A stretch of DNA of 64,000 nt. Source: Rhizobium sp. 18055. Lineage in GTDB: Bacteria; Pseudomonadota; Alphaproteobacteria; Rhizobiales; Rhizobiaceae. Below the pieces are notes generated by a model. That model did no database searches and was not told where the DNA came from. It saw nothing but the letters and a program-made list of their open reading frames with translations. Position 1 is the stretch's first letter, and every line of letters starts with the position of its first letter. The position numbers and the translations under genes are program-made. The stretch is taken from assembly GCF_902706285.1 (NCBI RefSeq), contig NZ_CACSKD010000009.1, forward strand, positions 62,001-126,000, read 5' to 3'. Below, piece by piece: positions 36,791 through 45,229 of the stretch.

Positions 36791-37381
36791 ATGGCCGCTG
36801 TTCTTGATTCTGTCCGCGCATTCTTTGCGCATTCTGTTTTCACCATCGACGCCGAAAATGCCGGCGATGTCGTGGCTCGCGAGAATTTGCTCGATCGCGC
36901 CATGGGCCCGAACCGTCGTCGCAAGTCGTCGGAAAAGATCCGCCGTGGCCGCGTGCCGGCCGAAGGCCTGGCGCTGGTCGCGCGTGATCGCGATAGCCAT
37001 GTCATCGCCACCGTGCGGTTGTGGAACATCGAAGCCGGCGTCAATTCCGACGGCACGGCGATCAACGCGCTGCTGCTCGGGCCGCTGGCGGTCGATGCGT
37101 CCTTCGAGGGCAAGGGTGTCGGCTCGGCGCTGATGCGCGCTGCCATGCTGGAAGCCAAGACCCGTGGTCATGGCGCCATCCTGCTGGTGGGTGATGCGGC
37201 TTATTACGAGCGCTTCGGCTTCTGTGCCGCAAAGGCTCAGCACCTCGTCATGCCCGGTCCGTTCGAACGCTCGCGCTTTCTGGCGCTGGAGCTTGTCGAA
37301 GGCTGGCTTGACGGCGCTGCCGGCATGATCGTCCCGTCTGGACGTGTGCTGGCGAGCGCACCGGTCCGCAAGGCGGCTTGA
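36791..37381 (+). CDS. GNAT-family N-acetyltransferase
   Basis: This 196-residue protein has the YhbS-type GNAT layout: acetyl-CoA motif VDASFEGKGVGSALMRAAM (about residues 100-118) and a later YYERFGF strand-helix (about 138-144). GGGAGG precedes the ATG. It follows the decarboxylase by 88 bases in the same direction. Acetylation of a polyamine is an attractive guess from the context but nothing in the sequence proves it. Confidence 0.88.
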   Translation: MAAVLDSVRAFFAHSVFTIDAENAGDVVARENLLDRAMGPNRRRKSSEKIRRGRVPAEGLALVARDRDSHVIATVRLWNIEAGVNSDGTAINALLLGPLAVDASFEGKGVGSALMRAAMLEAKTRGHGAILLVGDAAYYERFGFCAAKAQHLVMPGPFERSRFLALELVEGWLDGAAGMIVPSGRVLASAPVRKAA

Positions 37382-37388
37382 CCTTTGG

Positions 37389-37418
37389 AGCCTCTTCCCG
37401 CTGGGGAAGGGGCTTCTT
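37389..37418 (+). terminator. Rho-independent terminator after the GNAT gene
   Basis: AGCCTCTTCCC and GGGGAAGGGGCT pair around a GCT loop with one mismatch or wobble, followed by TCTTC. It begins 7 bases after the stop. Confidence 0.7.
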
Positions 37419-37514
37419 CATTTCTCATTTCAGGAAATCATTCAGAGGGCGCCGGAAAAGCCGGCGGGCTAAGTCCCTCATATTGCCTTTTTCGACCGGC
37501 TCTTGGGGCGCCGG

Positions 37515-37649
37515 TTACTTGATGACGGTTGCGTCAACCAATTGGGTTCCGGCAGTCTGGACCATATTTTCCGGTATCGCTGCGATGAAAAACATCGTGA
37601 AAGCATAGACGGCGAATATGGTCGCTGCGGCTGTGGCCTTAAGAATCAT
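37515..37649 (-). CDS. 44-residue single-helix membrane protein
   Basis: A short frame on the minus strand encodes MILKATAAATIFAVYAFTMF followed by FIAAIPENMVQTAGTQLVDATVIK-stop. A GGAG site lies seven bases before the ATG. The N-terminal half is one hydrophobic helix (about residues 5-25) with the rest polar. I do not recognise a family. It is flanked by a GNAT gene on the other strand and an AT-rich gap upstream, where its promoter would lie. Good coding features for such a short frame, but no homology evidence can be given. Confidence 0.55.
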   Translation of the reverse strand: MILKATAAATIFAVYAFTMFFIAAIPENMVQTAGTQLVDATVIK

Positions 37650-38272
37650 TCATGCACTCCATAGTTCTCTGGAGTTCAATGTGGGCTCAAAAGCTGGCTT
37701 TCCCAAGAGTTTTCTGAACGGTAGATGAACAAAAAACCGTGACGGTAAATTTTAACGATATTTTAGCAACACCTCAGCTTGGCTCCGGCGGGCATGAAAT
37801 TCATGGTTCGTTCTAATAAATTGCAATAAAATCAACCAACTAGATGAAAATATGGGCAGGAATCGTCCCCCTGTCAATGGCCTGCGTCTATGCTGTTCAT
37901 GTCATCGGGTAGGGAGCCGGGTTCATGAACCGGTTTGCGTTCCGTTCATAAACCGGCGCTCGATGACGGTCGCGACAGGATGAATCGGATGCCGTCAGGG
38001 TATCTGATTCGTCCGGGGACGCCAGATCGGGAGCCGTTCCTGCCGATCTGATGAAGCCGGACAGTCTGAAGGCGATCGGGCAGGCGGACCAGCCTGACAC
38101 CACCATACCCATTATTTGCCGCCTGCCTGTTCCCACATCATTGCCACCGCCGCGGGGTTTCTCCGCGCGGCATTTCGGGCTGGCTGCAGTTCGGCGCAGG
38201 TCGGCCGCTTGCGCATGTCGGGGTTCTGTAGGATTGTACTTTAGGAAATACTAAACAAACGAGGATGCGCAG
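37650..38272. other. AT-rich gap with repeats, no convincing gene
   Basis: This 623-base stretch is partly AT-rich (37720-37850). It holds two 13-base direct repeats, GTTCATGAACCGG at 37921 and GTTCATAAACCGG at 37944, the first within the perfect palindrome GGTTCATGAACC (37920-37931, starting one base earlier), and the hairpin CAGATCGG/CCGATCTG at 38023-38050. Short frames on either strand lack ribosome sites and conserved features. It may hold a small RNA. Confidence 0.5.
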
Positions 38273-38503
38273 ATGACGCGGTCGACGATCAGTTTTCTTT
38301 CAGGCGCTTTTCTGTTGGCCGGCCTCGGTGCCCCGGGCGCATCCGCTGCGACACAGACCGTAACGTCGCTGCCGACGGTATCGACACTGTCTCCGGGCCA
38401 ATCGGTTTACTTCGACGACAAGCGCTGCCCGGCCGGGATGATCGCCAAGTTCTCCAAGCCGCAGAAGCGCAACCAGATGAAGCGGGCCTGCGTTCGCCGG
38501 TAG
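38273..38503 (+). CDS. Small secreted protein, DUF6719-like
   Basis: This 76-residue protein has a signal peptide (about residues 1-25, ending ASA) and a short mature part with SPGQSVYFDDKRCPAGMIAK and a C-terminal basic CVRR. The two cysteines could form one disulfide. The FDD-x2-CPAG pattern with a terminal Cys recurs in small rhizobial exported proteins grouped as DUF6719, recalled from memory. A GAGG motif lies 11 bases before the ATG. Function unknown. Confidence 0.65.
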   Translation: MTRSTISFLSGAFLLAGLGAPGASAATQTVTSLPTVSTLSPGQSVYFDDKRCPAGMIAKFSKPQKRNQMKRACVRR

Positions 38504-38617
38504 CGTCAGGCATCGCGGGTTGAACTCTGCGCGCCAATGCTAAAATTTGAGCGGCGTGACCAATCAAATCGAAAGCCTCCAGACATATGATGAAATCTAT
38601 GTGTTTCGGAGGGTGCG

Positions 38618-39775
38618 ATGATTTTGGATCTGCGGACCATCTACGTGGTCTCGGCCATGACGCTGCTGGTGCTGGGTGGCGTGCATCTGGCGACCTATGG
38701 CACCGGGCGTTTCGGCCGCTGGCCGGGCTGGTGGGGCGCCAGCTATCTCGTCCTCGGTCTCGGCACGCTGTGCGTTTCCCTGCGTGGCGTCATTCCATAT
38801 GGTGTGTCGATACAGGCGGGAAACGTGCTGACGATCGCCGGATATCTCCTGACATTCTTTTCCGTTCGGGTGTTTGCGGGTCGGCCTGCCCCAGGTCATG
38901 TTTGCGGTCTGGTGCTTGCCTGCGCCAGCCTGCCGGTGCTGCTGCTGCCGAGCGGCGACATGTCGGTCTCGACACGGCTGTTCTACGTGTCGGCCATCTG
39001 CTGTCTCTGCGATCTTGCCGTTCTGCGCGAGAGTTTCGGCATCCACAGACGCGAGAGGCTGTTTTCGGCAGGGCTGATGGCGTGGCTCTACCTGCCCACC
39101 ACGGCGATCTTCCTGGTTCGCACCCTCATGGCGGCCACGGGAGAGATCAGCGGGCCGGATCCCTATGGCGCGACCATGGTTCACAACTGGATGGCCTCGA
39201 CGGCGGTGGTTTTCGTGGCGCTGCGCAGCATGGTGATCGTGCTGATGGCGGCCGAGCGCAGCCATAACCAGTTGACCGAGGTTGCCCATCGCGATCCGCT
39301 GACGCAGGCGCTCAACCGTGGCGGGCTGACACAGTCGTTTGCCGCGCTGGGGACGCAGCCTGTGTCGCTGCTGGTATTCGACGTCGATCATTTCAAGGAA
39401 CTCAACGATACCCACGGTCATGCGGCCGGCGATGCCATCCTGCAGCTGTTTGCGAGGGTTGCCGGCATGGAGCTGCGGACTGGCGATCTGCTGGCCCGGC
39501 AGGGTGGCGATGAGTTCGTGGCGGTTTTGCGCGACACGTCACGCGGCAATGCGCTGCTGGTGGCCGAGCGCATCCGGCTGGCTTTTCGTGATGCCGTGCG
39601 TGAGATGCCCGCTCTGCAGACGTTTCCGACGCTCAGCATTGGCGTTTCCGTGCGTCAGTCTGGCGATGTCGATCTGGAAATGCTGCTGCACAAGGCCGAC
39701 GAGGCGCTCTACTATTCCAAGCGCAAGGGGCGCGACCGGGTGGAGGCATGCGCCGAGGGCGAGCAGGCGGCGTGA
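38618..39775 (+). CDS. Membrane-bound GGDEF diguanylate cyclase
   Basis: This 385-residue protein has about six hydrophobic helices over residues 8-210 and a C-terminal GGDEF domain that makes c-di-GMP. The active-site motif GGDEF at 296-300 is intact, and the substrate region VFDVDHFKELNDTHGHAAGD lies about residues 250-269. The RxxD inhibitory-site motif is AGMELRTGD-like and looks present near 285-289 (RTGD). The ATG has GGAGGG before it. It has no adjacent partner; the next gene converges on it. Confidence 0.9.
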   Translation: MILDLRTIYVVSAMTLLVLGGVHLATYGTGRFGRWPGWWGASYLVLGLGTLCVSLRGVIPYGVSIQAGNVLTIAGYLLTFFSVRVFAGRPAPGHVCGLVLACASLPVLLLPSGDMSVSTRLFYVSAICCLCDLAVLRESFGIHRRERLFSAGLMAWLYLPTTAIFLVRTLMAATGEISGPDPYGATMVHNWMASTAVVFVALRSMVIVLMAAERSHNQLTEVAHRDPLTQALNRGGLTQSFAALGTQPVSLLVFDVDHFKELNDTHGHAAGDAILQLFARVAGMELRTGDLLARQGGDEFVAVLRDTSRGNALLVAERIRLAFRDAVREMPALQTFPTLSIGVSVRQSGDVDLEMLLHKADEALYYSKRKGRDRVEACAEGEQAA

Positions 39776-39803
39776 GCAGGCGACTGGTGCCATGCGCCGG
39801 GTT

Positions 39804-40613
39804 TCAGATGTTCTGGTCCATGGTCTCGGCCGGAATCTCGCTGGCGGGATGAATGCGCACCACGGTCGCCGGCACGCCCGCCACGGTGCAATGGGCGGGA
39901 ACGGCCTTGACCACGACGCTGCCGGCAGCGACCTTGCTGTAGGCGCCGATCTCGATATTGCCGAGAATCTTTGCGCCGGCGCCGATCATCACGCCGCGGC
40001 GGATCTTCGGGTGCCTATCGCCACTCTGCTTGCCGGTGCCGCCAAGCGTGACGTTCTGCAGGATCGACACCTCGTCCTCAATCACCGCCGTCTCGCCGAT
40101 GACGATGCCCGAACCGTGATCGAGCATGATGCCGGCGCCGATCCTGGCGGCTGGATGGATATCCGGGCCGAACACCAGCGAGGCCAGGTTGGAAAGCCAG
40201 CTGGCAATCTCGACGCGGCCGTCAAGCCAAAGCGCATGGGCGACACGGTGGATCTGCAGCGCGTGAAACCCCTTGAGGTTCATCAGCGCATGCAAGGTGG
40301 TGGTGCAGGCCGGATCGCGTTCGCGCACCGCCAGCAGGTCGGCCTCGACGCTGGCGAGGATATCAAGCGTCAACGCGCCTTCCAGTAGGTCTATCAGGCC
40401 CGACGTGTCGACCTCAGCGACGGACAGCCGCCCGGCCAGTACGCGGGCGATGATGGCGGCATTGTTTTGCGCATCAAGCACCTGCGATTGCAGGAGAGGC
40501 CGCAGAACCGGTTCACGCTCGGCAAGCGCCAAGGCTTCGGCGCGGATCACCAGCCATGCCGAGGCTTCGTTGGCAGCGGTCTCGGCGATGGCGTTTCCTA
40601 AGGGTGACGGCAT
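39804..40613 (-). CDS. cysE: Serine O-acetyltransferase
   Basis: CysE makes O-acetylserine from serine and acetyl-CoA, the first committed step to cysteine. This 269-residue protein has an N-terminal helical domain and a C-terminal left-handed beta helix of hexapeptide repeats (about residues 140-235), with the catalytic Asp-His in MLDHGSGIVIGETAVI and LGGTGK-SGDRHPKI. The ATG at 40613 is preceded by AAGGA; an upstream start adds 22 unconserved residues. The C terminus (ETMDQNI, ending in Ile) is suited to complex formation with O-acetylserine sulfhydrylase. Confidence 0.95.
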   Translation of the reverse strand: MPSPLGNAIAETAANEASAWLVIRAEALALAEREPVLRPLLQSQVLDAQNNAAIIARVLAGRLSVAEVDTSGLIDLLEGALTLDILASVEADLLAVRERDPACTTTLHALMNLKGFHALQIHRVAHALWLDGRVEIASWLSNLASLVFGPDIHPAARIGAGIMLDHGSGIVIGETAVIEDEVSILQNVTLGGTGKQSGDRHPKIRRGVMIGAGAKILGNIEIGAYSKVAAGSVVVKAVPAHCTVAGVPATVVRIHPASEIPAETMDQNI

Positions 40614-40700
40614 TGCGTTGTCCTTGATCCGGCAAAAATCCTGCCGGGATTGTCGGTCGAAATTCATTGTACCCGACATGCCTGCCGAACTCTCGGCTGT

Positions 40701-41189
40701 TCATGTTTCGGCAGTGCTCGAAGCATGCGAAGTCCAATCTGGCGGCCGGTGCCAGTGATAGAGAATGTCTGGTTCGCGCTCTTCGTTGCCTGAGCCATCC
40801 GTCTCTTTATCGGCAGCGAATCCGTGCCGTTCATAGAAGCGGCGTGCTGGCGCATTCCGCTGAAACGTCCAAAGTCGTGTCTCGTCCATGGCCTCTTGTA
40901 CGCGATAGATGAAAAGCGAACCGATGCCATGGCACTGGAAATCAGGCAGGACGTATAATTGCTCAATCCAACCTTGGCGATAGGCTATTACACCGACGAG
41001 CCGATCTTCCACCATTGCACCGAGAATCGTGCATGTTCGCAAAAGATGCGTAACCCAGTAGTCCCTGTCCTCATGCAGCGAATGGACATCCCGAAGCCCG
41101 GGAAGCCGGTGCCATAACGCTATACGCCGCAGCTTGGCCGCCTCGAGCATATGTTGGGCCTGGAGCGGTATGGTCTTGTGCAATGCCAT
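40701..41189 (-). CDS. GNAT-family N-acetyltransferase
   Basis: This 162-residue protein has a GNAT fold with EQLYVLPDFQCHGIGSLFIY (about residues 73-92, acetyl-CoA loop QxxGxG type) and APARRFYERHGF (about 113-124). The ATG at 41189 is preferred because AGGGAG precedes it and because a start at 41228 would overlap the WD40 gene. It follows the CobW-WD40 genes on the same strand with 16 bases between, so it may be the last gene of that operon. Substrate unknown. Confidence 0.84.
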   Translation of the reverse strand: MALHKTIPLQAQHMLEAAKLRRIALWHRLPGLRDVHSLHEDRDYWVTHLLRTCTILGAMVEDRLVGVIAYRQGWIEQLYVLPDFQCHGIGSLFIYRVQEAMDETRLWTFQRNAPARRFYERHGFAADKETDGSGNEEREPDILYHWHRPPDWTSHASSTAET

Positions 41190-41205
41190 GCCGTCCGTCT
41201 CCCTG

Positions 41206-42195
41206 TCAGGCGGCGATATCGACGACACCGCAATCGCCGGCTTCGGAGGCGAAGGCCAGCAGCTTGCCGTTCTTGCTCCAGCTCATCGCAGTGATCGCAC
41301 CCTTGCCGGGGCGACGCAGCAGCGCTTCCTTGTTGTCGGCGAGGCGGACCGCGAGGATCATGCCGTCGATGAAGCCGATGGCGAGGATGTCTTCAGCCGG
41401 GTGGAACTTGACTGCGGTTGCCATGATGTTGGCGCGGGTGCCGAGTTCCAGCGGTGCCTTGCCCATCGGGCCATCCTTGCCGGAAAACGGCCAGACGATC
41501 GCGGCCGGTGCGCCTGACGATGCCAGCCACTTGCCCTTGGCGGACCAGGACAGCGACTTCACCTTGCCGGGATAGCCGGTCATGCGCATGTGGCGGGCTT
41601 CGGAGCCGGGCTTGATGTCGAGCTTCCAGCCGTGCAGGGCGTTTTCCTGCATCATGGTGACGAGGAAATTGCCGTCGGGTGAGAAGGTGACGCCGGTGTG
41701 GGCGCCCTTCCATTCGAGATCGACGGGCTTGGAATCGGCCGCGACCCAGTGCAGCGAGACGCCATTATAGCGGGCGGCGGCAATGCGCATGCCCTTCGGC
41801 GCGAAGGCGAGGCCCTCGACGGTGCGTTCCTCGGTGAATTCCCTGGTGGTGCCGTCGGCGAGGCGGACGATGGCGCTCTTGCCGTAGGAATAGGCGATGG
41901 CGCCCTGCGGGCCGGCGGCCAGCTGGGCGATCCACTTGCGCGGCGCATGGGCAAGTTCGGTGACGGCGCCATCGGCGGTGATGCGCAGCACCTTGCCGTC
42001 TTCGCCGCCGGAAATCAGGCTTTCGCTATAGGGATCGCGGATGCAGGTGAGCATGCCCTGATGGGCTTCCGATACCTTTTCGCTGCCATCCAGCCGGTGG
42101 AAACTGCCGGTGGCGCTGGCGAAGAACGGGACATCACCTAAAAATTCGACGGCCAGGATATGGCCGTCGAGATCAAACGGGGCAACAGTCGGCAT
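41206..42195 (-). CDS. WD40-repeat beta-propeller protein paired with CobW
   Basis: This 329-residue protein is built of about seven WD40-like blades with recurring patterns such as HTGVTFSPDGNFLVT and KSLSWSAKGKWLASSG. There is no signal peptide, so it is cytoplasmic. Its ATG shares the last base of the cobW-like stop (TGATG), showing tight translational coupling and probably equal amounts. WD40 proteins are scaffolds; in alphaproteobacteria this pairing with a CobW/ZNG1 GTPase recurs. A role as partner of the metal chaperone is inference. Confidence 0.87.
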   Translation of the reverse strand: MPTVAPFDLDGHILAVEFLGDVPFFASATGSFHRLDGSEKVSEAHQGMLTCIRDPYSESLISGGEDGKVLRITADGAVTELAHAPRKWIAQLAAGPQGAIAYSYGKSAIVRLADGTTREFTEERTVEGLAFAPKGMRIAAARYNGVSLHWVAADSKPVDLEWKGAHTGVTFSPDGNFLVTMMQENALHGWKLDIKPGSEARHMRMTGYPGKVKSLSWSAKGKWLASSGAPAAIVWPFSGKDGPMGKAPLELGTRANIMATAVKFHPAEDILAIGFIDGMILAVRLADNKEALLRRPGKGAITAMSWSKNGKLLAFASEAGDCGVVDIAA

Positions 42196-43340
42196 CAGGC
42201 AGCGGCCTCGCATGCCTTGAAGGAGGCTTCGAGCTTCTCGCGATCAAGCTCGCGGCCGATGAAGACAAGACGGGTCTCGTGCTTCTCGCCTTCCTTCCAG
42301 GCGCGCTGGTGATCGCCTTCGATGATCATGTGGACGCCCTGAACGACATAGCGCTCGGGATCGTCCTTGAAGGCGATGATGCCCTTGAGGCGCAGGATGT
42401 TCGGCCCTTGCGTCTGGGTGATCTTCTGGATCCACGGGAAGAACCGATCGGCGATCATCTCGCTGCCGCGCAGCGAAACCGATTGCACCGTCACATCATG
42501 GATCGGCGACATTGCGCCGTGGTGATGGTGGTCGTGCCCATGATCGTGGGAGTGATCGTGCGCATGATCATGTCCGTGGTCGTGATCATGGTGGTGATGA
42601 TCGTGGCCGTGCGCATGATGGTCGTGGCTGTGATCATGGCCGCAATCGGGGCCGCAGACATGGTCGTCATGGTCCTGATCGAGGAAGTGCGGATCATTCT
42701 CCAGCGCACGCTCGAGATTGAAGGCACCCTGATCGAGCACGCGGGCGAGATCGATGCCGGAGCGGCTGGTCTTGTAGACGCGGGCCGAGGGGTTGATGGC
42801 GCGCACGACGTCCTCGATCTGCGCCAGCTCTTCCGGGGTGACGAGATCGGTCTTGTTGATCAGCACGACGTCGGCAAAGGCGATCTGGTCTTCGGCTTCG
42901 CGGCTGTCCTTGAGGCGCAATGGCAGGTGCTTGGCATCGACAAGCGCGATGACAGCATCGAGTTCGGTCTTGGCGCGGACGTCGTCATCCATGAAGAAGG
43001 TCTGGGCGACGGGAACCGGATCGGCAAGGCCGGTGGTTTCGACGATGATGCCATCGAAGCGGCCCGGACGGCGCATCAGGCCTTCGACGACGCGGATCAG
43101 GTCGCCGCGCACCGTGCAGCAGACGCAGCCATTGTTCATCTCGTAGATTTCTTCGTCCGACTCGACGATCAGGTCGTTGTCGATGCCGATCTCGCCGAAC
43201 TCGTTGACGATGACGGCGTATTTCTTGCCGTGGGCTTCCGTCAGGATGCGGTTCAACAGCGTCGTCTTGCCGGCGCCGAGATAGCCGGTGAGAACGGTGA
43301 CGGGGATCGGCTTCGGCTGGGTGGGGATGGCGTCGGTCAT
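42195..43340 (-). CDS. CobW/ZNG1-family GTP-dependent zinc chaperone
   Basis: This 381-residue G3E GTPase has Walker [10 protein letters not shown] (about residues 19-27), the metal site CVCC (NNGCVCCTV, about 71-79), the Glu/Asp motif [10 protein letters not shown] and the G4-like NKTD (about 162-165). An insert of about 50 residues (about 226-278) is very rich in His and Asp (repeats of [11 protein letters not shown]), a metal store or sensor. The C-terminal CobW domain is present. It follows a possible Zur box and leads the WD40 gene, so it probably delivers zinc during starvation. ATG 43340 fits the family. Confidence 0.92.
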   Translation of the reverse strand: MTDAIPTQPKPIPVTVLTGYLGAGKTTLLNRILTEAHGKKYAVIVNEFGEIGIDNDLIVESDEEIYEMNNGCVCCTVRGDLIRVVEGLMRRPGRFDGIIVETTGLADPVPVAQTFFMDDDVRAKTELDAVIALVDAKHLPLRLKDSREAEDQIAFADVVLINKTDLVTPEELAQIEDVVRAINPSARVYKTSRSGIDLARVLDQGAFNLERALENDPHFLDQDHDDHVCGPDCGHDHSHDHHAHGHDHHHHDHDHGHDHAHDHSHDHGHDHHHHGAMSPIHDVTVQSVSLRGSEMIADRFFPWIQKITQTQGPNILRLKGIIAFKDDPERYVVQGVHMIIEGDHQRAWKEGEKHETRLVFIGRELDREKLEASFKACEAAA

Positions 43341-43444
43341 GAGAACCTCGATAGATGGGGGCTGGCTCGAGGGGGATTGGCCCCGGGCTTTTAAATTCGT
43401 CGTCACATATAAGGAGTTGAACGCGGCAGTTCAAAGGGTTTCGT

Positions 43445-43461
43445 ATGTTATAAGATCACAT
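43445..43461. promoter_or_regulatory. Possible Zur box before the CobW operon
   Basis: ATGTTAT-AAG-ATCACAT is a 17-bp imperfect palindrome with one mismatched pair, close to the alphaproteobacterial Zur pattern (TGTTATA-type halves). It lies 105 bases upstream of the cobW-like start and touches the end of the PIN toxin gene. Confidence 0.5.
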
Positions 43462-43859
43462 TACGGGTGAGGGTCAGATATGGCCGCAGTGATGTCGGTG
43501 TGGATGAAGTCGTTGCCGATGTAGAGCAGCGGGCAATCGAACTCCCGGGCGGTGGCATAGGCGAAGCAATCGCCGTAGTTCAGCGCGGCGCGGTGGAAGT
43601 TCTTGCCCCAGCGGGTGTAGGCCTGGGCGGCGCGTTCGGCGCGGGCGGATGTCAACTCAACGACTGAAGTTACCGACGTCGCTATAAGGTAGCGCATGTC
43701 GTCGGAAAACTTCTTTCTCGCAGCGACGATGAGCGCTTCAGCGAGTGTTGCTGCCGAGATGAGCACCGCTGTTTCCTGTTCGATAATGCGTTGGCATCGG
43801 TCGGCTTCGGGCTCGCTTGCTATGATCGCAATAAGAGCGGAGGTGTCGATAACGATCAC
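43461..43859 (-). CDS. PIN-domain toxin (VapC type)
   Basis: This 132-residue protein is a PIN-fold ribonuclease. Acidic metal-binding residues are visible in MIVIDTSALIAI (Asp5), LAEALIV (Glu41), and NYGDCFAYA (Asp97), with a further Asp in YIGNDF. Its start overlaps the antitoxin stop by four bases (ATGA). All catalytic positions are present. It cleaves RNA, often tRNA, when released. Confidence 0.92.
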   Translation of the reverse strand: MIVIDTSALIAIIASEPEADRCQRIIEQETAVLISAATLAEALIVAARKKFSDDMRYLIATSVTSVVELTSARAERAAQAYTRWGKNFHRAALNYGDCFAYATAREFDCPLLYIGNDFIHTDITAAISDPHP

Positions 43860-44182
43860 TTGGGCAGCCCGTCCTCGTCGTACAAGAAATCCTGGCTGTG
43901 GGCGGCATCCGGCCCCGGCTCGAGATTCATATGTTTGACGCGATCGCGGATCTCGTTGATGATTTTGGACTTCTCTTCGGCACTTAGCGGCTTCTTCCGA
44001 ACCTCTTCCTGCAGGTGCTGGATGAATTTGTCTCTTTCGATAGGGTCTTCGATGAAGGTCTTAACCGGAGCAAGGCGCACAACCGGCCGCCCTTCCTGCA
44101 TCAGGATCACTTCCTCACCCTGATTGGCAAGGCGCACCAGTTCCGTGAGCTGGCCTTCGGCATCTGCAAGTGAAATGCGCAT
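43856..44182 (-). CDS. Antitoxin of the PIN-type pair (Phd/YefM-like)
   Basis: This 108-residue protein begins MRISLADAEGQLTELVRLAN, a Phd/YefM-like DNA-binding fold, with GEEVILMQEGRPVVRLAPV after it. The C-terminal 60 residues are charged and helical and should wrap the toxin. AGGAGG lies before ATG 44182; an in-frame start at 44227 has none. At 108 residues it is longer than most antitoxins of this type (70-90). Confidence 0.87.
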   Translation of the reverse strand: MRISLADAEGQLTELVRLANQGEEVILMQEGRPVVRLAPVKTFIEDPIERDKFIQHLQEEVRKKPLSAEEKSKIINEIRDRVKHMNLEPGPDAAHSQDFLYDEDGLPK

Positions 44183-44208
44183 GTCTGCCTCCTGATCGAG
44201 AATACGGT

Positions 44209-44226
44209 TGCACAGAATATGGTGCA
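44209..44226. promoter_or_regulatory. Possible operator of the PIN-type toxin-antitoxin operon
   Basis: TGCAC and GTGCA flank 8 AT-rich bases 27 bases upstream of the antitoxin start. The position is right for autorepression; the halves are short. Confidence 0.4.
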
Positions 44227-44252
44227 TCGCAGCCGTTCACACAAGAATGGCG

Positions 44253-45044
44253 CTACCGCAGCACGCCCACATCAAACGCATCCACATCCGCCAGCAATTC
44301 CACCAGCCCGGCGACCGCATGGCCAATCAATGCCTCACCCTTTTCTGCCGTCGCCCTGGCTGCATTGCCGGTCACGCCCCGGTCGCTGAGGTCGGACATT
44401 TTCCAGCCGAAGGCGTGCGGGCCGTAGGCGCGCAGGTGTCTGTAGCGGACGGCGAAGTCGGATTGGTTGGAGGGGAAGTTCTCGGCTTTCGACATATCCA
44501 CCGCATCCGGATGCAGCGCCAGCATTACCGAAGTCTCGATGTCGCCGCCGTGGATGTCGATGGCTTTCTCTTCCGGCGTGATGATGCCTGCGGGAAGGCC
44601 GAAGCGGGTCCAGCTGGTGGCGACCGCCAGCATGTCGAAGCGAACCCGGGCTTCGGTGGCGGCGACCGTCAGCAGCGGCGAGTTGCCGCCGTGGGCATTG
44701 AGCATCACGAATTTGCGGATGCCTTGCTGCGACAGCATTTCGGCGATGCCGAGCCAGCGCTCGATCGCTTCGCCATATCCGAGCGTTTGCGTGCCTGTCA
44801 CATCCATGTGCTCGATTGAGTAGCCGACTGGTTCTGTCGGCAGGAAGGTGACGGGGAGCGTTTTCGGCAATACGACCTTGAGCCTGCTAACGATGCCTTG
44901 GGCGATCAATGTATCGGTGTCGAAGGGCAGATGCGGGCCGTGCTGTTCATGGGCGCCGAGCGGCAGGACGGCGATCCAATGGCTGCGCTCATCGGGCGAA
45001 AGCTCAGGATCATTGTCCTCGAACTGGGTTGCAGGCGCGATCAT
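44253..45044 (-). CDS. Creatininase-family metal-dependent amidohydrolase
   Basis: This 263-residue protein has the creatininase metal motifs: LGAHEQHGPHLPFDTD (about residues 29-44, Glu and His ligands with Asp), NAHGGN (about 115-120) and DIHGGDIETS (about 163-172). All look intact. Family members hydrolyse creatinine or cyclic amides and some act in pterin, flavin or mycofactocin maturation. No sarcosine or creatine genes are adjacent, so creatinine itself is uncertain. The gene stands alone, divergent from a MarR gene. Confidence 0.87.
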   Translation of the reverse strand: MIAPATQFEDNDPELSPDERSHWIAVLPLGAHEQHGPHLPFDTDTLIAQGIVSRLKVVLPKTLPVTFLPTEPVGYSIEHMDVTGTQTLGYGEAIERWLGIAEMLSQQGIRKFVMLNAHGGNSPLLTVAATEARVRFDMLAVATSWTRFGLPAGIITPEEKAIDIHGGDIETSVMLALHPDAVDMSKAENFPSNQSDFAVRYRHLRAYGPHAFGWKMSDLSDRGVTGNAARATAEKGEALIGHAVAGLVELLADVDAFDVGVLR

Positions 45045-45229
45045 CCGGCTAAGGCCTCTTGTTTATGACGAGATCATGCGCAATGTCATAACGCAACGAT
45101 CTCAATGCTTAACGCATAAGCCTTTAAATCAAAATCGGTTTGGGGGAAGGCTTGGGCGCCAATTACACTGCTTATGTGTCTGCTGTCCGTCAAACGGATG
45201 GGCGGCGCAGCAAGATCAAAGGGATGGCA

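Noticed and set aside
37378..37608. A 76-codon frame after the GNAT gene
   Set aside because: It runs through a terminator, lacks a ribosome site and is antisense to the better-supported 44-residue gene.
37844..37912. A 22-codon hydrophobic frame on the plus strand
   Set aside because: It has no ribosome site and is too short to judge without comparison.
37897..38136. A 79-codon frame on the minus strand
   Set aside because: There is no ribosome site, composition is unlike protein, and it spans the direct repeats and hairpin.
42500..42670. Short tandem repeat or CRISPR-like array
   Set aside because: The repetitive bases are codons for the His/Asp-rich metal-binding insert of the CobW protein, not an array with unique spacers.
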